DNA of 44,529 bases from the NCBI GenBank assembly GCA_017307505.1, contig JAFKEE010000068.1, positions 1 through 44,529 on the forward strand, written 5' to 3'. Below, one piece after another: positions 40,591 to 44,529 of the stretch. The stretch comes from Acidobacteriota bacterium (GTDB taxonomy: Bacteria; Acidobacteriota; Terriglobia; Bryobacterales; Bryobacteraceae). The stretch's first letter is position 1. Each line of letters starts with the position of its first letter. Below the pieces are notes generated by a model. The model was not told the DNA's origin, did not search any database, and worked only from the letters and a program-made list of their open reading frames with translations. The position numbers were made by a program, and so were the translations under genes.

Positions 40591-42843
40591 ATGGCCGAAA
40601 ACCACCACTTTGATCCAGAACCACCACTTCCACTAAGTGCTCCCCCGGATTTGAGCCGCTGGGCGGCTGCTGTTCTTCTCATCGTCGTCATTACCGGCTT
40701 TTATTGGCGGCTTGTCTTCACCAATCAGTACACCTGGCTGGGGGGCGAAGATACGGCGTCGCAGGTGCTGCCGTGGTACCAGTTCGAGGCCGGCGAGTGG
40801 CACCGCGGCCACATCCCGCTTTGGGACCCCAACATGTTCGGCGGTCAGCCGTTGCTGGCCCAGGCACAACCCGGCGTGGCTTACCCGCTGAACTGGATCC
40901 TCTTTTCCCTGCCCCTGCGCGACGGCTGGCTCAAACAGATCCACCTCCATTGGTACTTCGTCATCATCCACCTCATGGCGGCCTGGTTCGCCTACAAACT
41001 CTGCCGGGAACTCTCCTGCCGTCGAGCCGCGGCGGTCTTCGGTGGCGCCGTCTTCTCGCTGTCCGGCTGGTTGGGCATGACGGAATGGCCGCAGATGATC
41101 AACGGAGCCGTTTGGGCGCCTCTGGTCTACCTATATATGCTTCGCGCGCTACGGGGCCGGCGGCCCTGGGCGAATTGCGTCCTCTCTGGATTCTTCCTTG
41201 GCATGGCCTGGCTCAGCGGCCATCACCAGATCCCCATTTTCCTCTCGCTGAGCTGTGCCGCCACTTGGATCTGGTTTCTTTGGTCGCGTTTGCGCCCGAA
41301 TCCGCGCCAGTGGGTGGTGGCCTTTGCGCTCTTCTGGGGCCTCGCAATTTCAACGGCCGCTATCCAGATTCTGCCTGCACAGGAGTATGGCAAGCTCTCG
41401 GTTCGCTGGGTGGGCGCCCCCGACGTCGTGACCTGGGACGAGAAGGTCCCCTATACCGTCCACATGCAGTACGGATTGAACCCGGTCGCCATCATGGGAG
41501 TCATCTTTCCCGGCTGGAACATCCACTCCGATCCCTTCCTCGGTGTGGCCGCATTCTGCCTGGCGCTGCTGGGCGTCGCATTCCTCTGGAAGCGCTGGGA
41601 GACCCGACTCTTCGCCGCCATCGCCTTGGGCGGACTGCTTTACTCCCTGGCGAACTACAACGCCCTGCATGGGTTGATCTACAGCCTGCTGCCAGTGGTC
41701 GACAAGGCGCGCAGCGCCTCCATGGCCATCTTCCTGTTCGGTTTTGGCGCTTCCATCCTCTCCGCATTGGGTTTGAATGCTCTGTTTCAGGAACAGTCCA
41801 GCCCCTGGCTGCGCCGGGCCGCGATCACGGCCGTGGGGCTGGGCGTACTCGTCTTCGGTTTGCGGTTCATTCTCATCAGCCTGAATGGAATGGGCGGAGC
41901 GGCGGGCGAGCAGCGCAGCCTGATGACCGGCCTCGCTGCCCTGCTGCTTGCCCTTTGGTTGCAAGGCCTGCGACAGCAACAGATGACGTGGCGTGCCGCT
42001 GCGGTCTGTGTGTTGCTCCTATTCGTGGTGGAGGTAAGCAGTCAGAACAGCTTCTACCTGCCTCATGTGTTCGAAAAGGAACGCATGGCACGGCTGGATG
42101 CCATGCGCGAACACGGCGACATTGCCCGCTACCTGCGGCAGCAACCCGGACTGCCGCGGGTCGACATCGACAGCAACCTGGTTCCCTATAACTTCGGTGA
42201 CTGGTATGGCATCCAGGCGTCCAGCGGGTACCTCGCCAGCATGACCCGGAACGTCCACAATCTCGGCACCCACGAGCCCGTCGTGAAGCGGTTGATGGGC
42301 ATCTCTTATGCCATCGGCAAGGAGCCGACGCAATTCCATAAGGAAGAGGTCTTCGCCGGCTCCTCCGGCCTGAAGGTCTATCACAACGCCGATGTCCTGC
42401 CCCGCGCTTTTGCTGTCCACGAACTGACGCACGTCACGGACCCCGCTCAGGTCCTGGGGGAGTTGAACCGGATCGCACCGGAGCTTGGCCGCAAGGCTTT
42501 CGTCTCCGCCACACCGCCAAAACTGGCGCAATGCGGAGGCCAGGAAGAGGTGTGGGTTCGTTCCTACTCTTCGGGCCGCATCGAACTTGCCGCGACGCTG
42601 CAGTGCCGGGGCATGGTCGTGCTGGCCGATACCTACTTTCCAGGCTGGGTAGCCAAAGTCGACGGAAAGACGTCGCCGGTCTATGAAGTGGACGGGTTGG
42701 TTCGCGGAGTGGTCTGCGACAGCGGCTCGCACAACATTGAGTTTGTCTACCGCCCGCTGAGCGTCCTGCTGGGTGGCGCCCTGTCCTTCGGTTCGTTGCT
42801 GGCGGCGGCCGCGGCCCTGGTTCGTCTGAAACGTGCGCGGTAA
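40591..42843 (+). CDS. YfhO-family membrane protein
   Basis: A 750-residue protein with about 12 membrane helices and a C-terminal soluble domain, belonging to the YfhO/bacterial membrane glycosyltransferase-like group. Visible features are the first helix after a polar N terminus (WAAAVLLIVVITGFYWRL), the conserved DxxSQxLPWYQF region and PLWDPNMFGGQPLLAQ, which in this family sits in the first periplasmic loop. In Gram-positives YfhO glycosylates teichoic acids; a donor and acceptor here are unknown. The ATG at 40591 has GGAG 10 bases upstream. The stop is 48 bp before the Nramp gene on the same strand. Confidence 0.88.
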   Translation: MAENHHFDPEPPLPLSAPPDLSRWAAAVLLIVVITGFYWRLVFTNQYTWLGGEDTASQVLPWYQFEAGEWHRGHIPLWDPNMFGGQPLLAQAQPGVAYPLNWILFSLPLRDGWLKQIHLHWYFVIIHLMAAWFAYKLCRELSCRRAAAVFGGAVFSLSGWLGMTEWPQMINGAVWAPLVYLYMLRALRGRRPWANCVLSGFFLGMAWLSGHHQIPIFLSLSCAATWIWFLWSRLRPNPRQWVVAFALFWGLAISTAAIQILPAQEYGKLSVRWVGAPDVVTWDEKVPYTVHMQYGLNPVAIMGVIFPGWNIHSDPFLGVAAFCLALLGVAFLWKRWETRLFAAIALGGLLYSLANYNALHGLIYSLLPVVDKARSASMAIFLFGFGASILSALGLNALFQEQSSPWLRRAAITAVGLGVLVFGLRFILISLNGMGGAAGEQRSLMTGLAALLLALWLQGLRQQQMTWRAAAVCVLLLFVVEVSSQNSFYLPHVFEKERMARLDAMREHGDIARYLRQQPGLPRVDIDSNLVPYNFGDWYGIQASSGYLASMTRNVHNLGTHEPVVKRLMGISYAIGKEPTQFHKEEVFAGSSGLKVYHNADVLPRAFAVHELTHVTDPAQVLGELNRIAPELGRKAFVSATPPKLAQCGGQEEVWVRSYSSGRIELAATLQCRGMVVLADTYFPGWVAKVDGKTSPVYEVDGLVRGVVCDSGSHNIEFVYRPLSVLLGGALSFGSLLAAAAALVRLKRAR

Positions 42844-42867
42844 CATCCGTGCTGCGTGGAGGTTAGT

Positions 42868-42883
42868 TTTAGGCTAGACTAAA
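42868..42883 (+). promoter_or_regulatory. DtxR/MntR-like metal-responsive operator candidate
   Basis: TTTAGGCTAGACTAAA is palindromic except for one central pair and resembles the DtxR/IdeR/MntR consensus (TTAGGTTAGGCTAACCTAA) in its right half. It ends 8 bases before the Nramp start. A Mn- or Fe-dependent repressor of the transporter is a reasonable inference. Confidence 0.6.
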
Positions 42884-42891
42884 TTCAAACC

Positions 42892-44529
42892 ATGGACTCG
42901 TCCGGGACCCAGTCTCTTTCTGAAGTTCATTCTTCGGTTACCACCGCGCACCCCTCCATCTGGCGGCGCATGTTTGCCTTCGCCGGTCCGGCCTACCTTG
43001 TCAGCGTCGGCTACATGGATCCGGGCAATTGGGCGACGGATCTCGAGGGCGGAGCGCGCTTCGGTTACCAGTTGCTCTGGGTGCTGCTGCTCTCGAACGC
43101 CATGGCGATCCTGCTGCAGACCCTCAGCGCCCGGCTCGGCATTGTCACCGGACGGGATCTGGCCCAGGCCTGCCGCGAGGCGTACCCCAAGCGCGTTTCT
43201 TACGCCTTGTGGATCCTGTGCGAAATCGCGATCGCGGCCTGCGATCTGGCCGAACTGCTGGGCGCGGCTATCGGCCTCAGCCTGCTCTTCCACCTGCCGC
43301 TGCTGGCCGGGGTCCTGCTTTCGACGCTGGATACGCTGCTAGTGCTGTGGTTCAATCGCTACGGCATCCGGGTCATTGAGAGCATCATCCTCGCGTTTGT
43401 CACCATCATCGGCGGCTGCTTCCTGTTTGAGGTTCTGCTGGCCAAGCCGAACTTCCACGAAGTGGCCTTGGGTTTGATCCCCCGCCTGAACGACCAGAGC
43501 CTTTACGTCGCCATCGGCATTCTGGGGGCGACGGTGATGCCTCATAATCTCTATCTGCATTCCTCCCTGGTCCAGACACGCACCATCGGGAAAGGCGACA
43601 GGGACAAGCGCTCCGCCTGCAAGTACAACCTCATCGATTCCGTTGTCGCCCTGAACGGCGCGCTCCTGGTCAACGCAGCCATTCTGATCGTGGCGGCCGC
43701 CACCTTCTTCAAGAACGGGATCGTGGTGACGGAAATCCAGCAGGCGCACCAGATGCTGGCTCCGCTGCTGGGCACGACGATGGCGGGGGCGGTTTTCGCC
43801 ATTGCCCTGATCTGCTCAGGCCAGTCGTCCACCATCACGGGCACCATGGCCGGCCAGATTGTGATGGAGGGCTTCCTCGACTTCCGCATGCGCCCCTGGC
43901 TGCGGCGATTCATCACACGTTCGGCGGCCGTTCTTCCCGCCGTGTTCACCATCTGGCTGACCGGCGACCATGGTGCTTATAAGTTGCTGATTCTGAGCCA
44001 GGTAGTACTCAGCCTGCAGTTGCCCTTTGCGGTGATCCCGTTGATCCGGTTCACCTCCGACAAGCGCCAGATGGGCAATTTCACGAGCCCGGGCTGGGTC
44101 AAGACGCTGGCGTGGAGCTGTGCCGCGATTATTATCGGATTGAATCTCTGGCTCGCTTGGAATACCTTGCAGGATTGGCCGTGGTACATCTCGTTGCCGC
44201 TGGCTTTCGGCTTGTTGGGCCTGCTCGGTTGGGTTGCCTTTGCTCCTTTCCGACAGGGCTCCGCAGTCCATCTACCCGAGGCTTCGCTGGATCTGCTGAA
44301 GCCGCCCGTTTACCGCAACATCCTGGTTCCTTTGGACCACTCGCGCCTGGATCGGATTGCCCTGAGCCATGCCACTGCCTTGGCCCGAGGCCATAGTGCC
44401 AAGGTACACCTGTTACACGTGGAAGAGGGTGTCACCAGCCAGGTCTACGGGGCTTTGGCGGAAACGGCCGAGGTGGAACGAGGCCGCGAGTACTTCATGC
44501 AACTCAGGTCTTCTGTGGAGCAGATGGGG
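42892..44529 (+). CDS. Nramp metal transporter with C-terminal UspA-like domain, 3' end outside window
   Basis: The 546 visible residues are open to the window edge. The first 440 are an Nramp (MntH-type) H+-coupled divalent metal transporter for Mn2+ or Fe2+: the metal site is DPGNW in the first helix (about residues 43-47) and MPHNLYLH in the sixth. About ten or eleven helices can be seen. After the last helix there is a universal stress protein-like domain (YRNILVPLDHSRLDRIALSHATALARGHSAKVHLLHVEEG), whose end is missing. ATG at 42892 has no Shine-Dalgarno, and a DtxR/MntR-like box is 8 bases upstream. The Usp domain could bind a nucleotide and control the transporter; this is inferred. Confidence 0.93.
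   Translation, partial: MDSSGTQSLSEVHSSVTTAHPSIWRRMFAFAGPAYLVSVGYMDPGNWATDLEGGARFGYQLLWVLLLSNAMAILLQTLSARLGIVTGRDLAQACREAYPKRVSYALWILCEIAIAACDLAELLGAAIGLSLLFHLPLLAGVLLSTLDTLLVLWFNRYGIRVIESIILAFVTIIGGCFLFEVLLAKPNFHEVALGLIPRLNDQSLYVAIGILGATVMPHNLYLHSSLVQTRTIGKGDRDKRSACKYNLIDSVVALNGALLVNAAILIVAAATFFKNGIVVTEIQQAHQMLAPLLGTTMAGAVFAIALICSGQSSTITGTMAGQIVMEGFLDFRMRPWLRRFITRSAAVLPAVFTIWLTGDHGAYKLLILSQVVLSLQLPFAVIPLIRFTSDKRQMGNFTSPGWVKTLAWSCAAIIIGLNLWLAWNTLQDWPWYISLPLAFGLLGLLGWVAFAPFRQGSAVHLPEASLDLLKPPVYRNILVPLDHSRLDRIALSHATALARGHSAKVHLLHVEEGVTSQVYGALAETAEVERGREYFMQLRSSVEQMG

Overview
The window is a 44.5 kb stretch of high-GC bacterial chromosome, densely packed with genes. The gene mix points to an Acidobacteriota genome of the Solibacter/Bryobacteraceae type. 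The markers are a VWFA-related Acidobacteria-type secreted protein, an Oar-like TonB-dependent receptor with an N-terminal carboxypeptidase-regulatory domain, a double-propeller histidine kinase, a FecR protein with a W/Y-rich middle and an S/G-rich tail, and an atypical Hfq. This placement is inferred from protein families, not from a marker gene. I saw no rRNA, tRNA, CRISPR array or prophage. No gene-free stretch exceeds 300 bases; the longest is 37629-37876 and carries a stem-loop and a terminator.

Layout. 1-2331 (minus strand): MoaD-MoaE fusion, VWA protein, Hfq-like protein and inositol monophosphatase (cut by the window edge). 2385-4803 (plus): thioesterase, minimal penicillin-binding-type transpeptidase and a SpoIID protein with a C-terminal HExxH domain, all overlapping. 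4796-10525 (minus): DUF1175 protein, alpha-2-macroglobulin with intact thioester motif and a small membrane protein. 10702-15663 (plus): gamma-glutamylcyclotransferase-like protein, Oar-type receptor and an M19 dipeptidase 1 bp behind it. 15745-16215 (minus): CoA-binding protein. 16280-26619 (plus): histidine kinase and LuxR-type regulator, then an RND pump, adaptor and TolC-like channel. 26626-27281: a Y1/RAYT-type transposase between two inverted REP-like repeats.

27284-30342: a secreted hypothetical protein and phenylalanine 4-monooxygenase (minus) diverge from a short homogentisate dioxygenase (plus). A 20-bp inverted repeat fills the promoter between them. 30339-34417 (minus): hybrid histidine kinase with periplasmic binding domain, small membrane protein and NagA. 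34418-34646 holds two adjacent DnaA-box-like sites. 34647-37628: IlvE (minus) diverges from an M48 protease and HAD hydrolase (plus). 37877-40486 (minus): FecR-domain protein with its own promoter and a strong terminator. 40591-44529 (plus): YfhO-type membrane protein and an Nramp transporter fused to a UspA-like domain, with a DtxR/MntR-like palindrome 8 bp before its start; this last gene runs off the window.

Themes. Much of the window concerns the cell envelope: cell-wall enzymes, alpha-2-macroglobulin, TonB receptor, RND pump, M48 protease and FecR protein. Other parts cover aromatic amino-acid breakdown and signalling. The observations I rate highest are the REP-flanked transposase, the SpoIID-metallopeptidase fusion coupled to a minimal transpeptidase, the metal-box-controlled Nramp-Usp fusion, and the alpha-2-macroglobulin operon with an unrecognised membrane partner.
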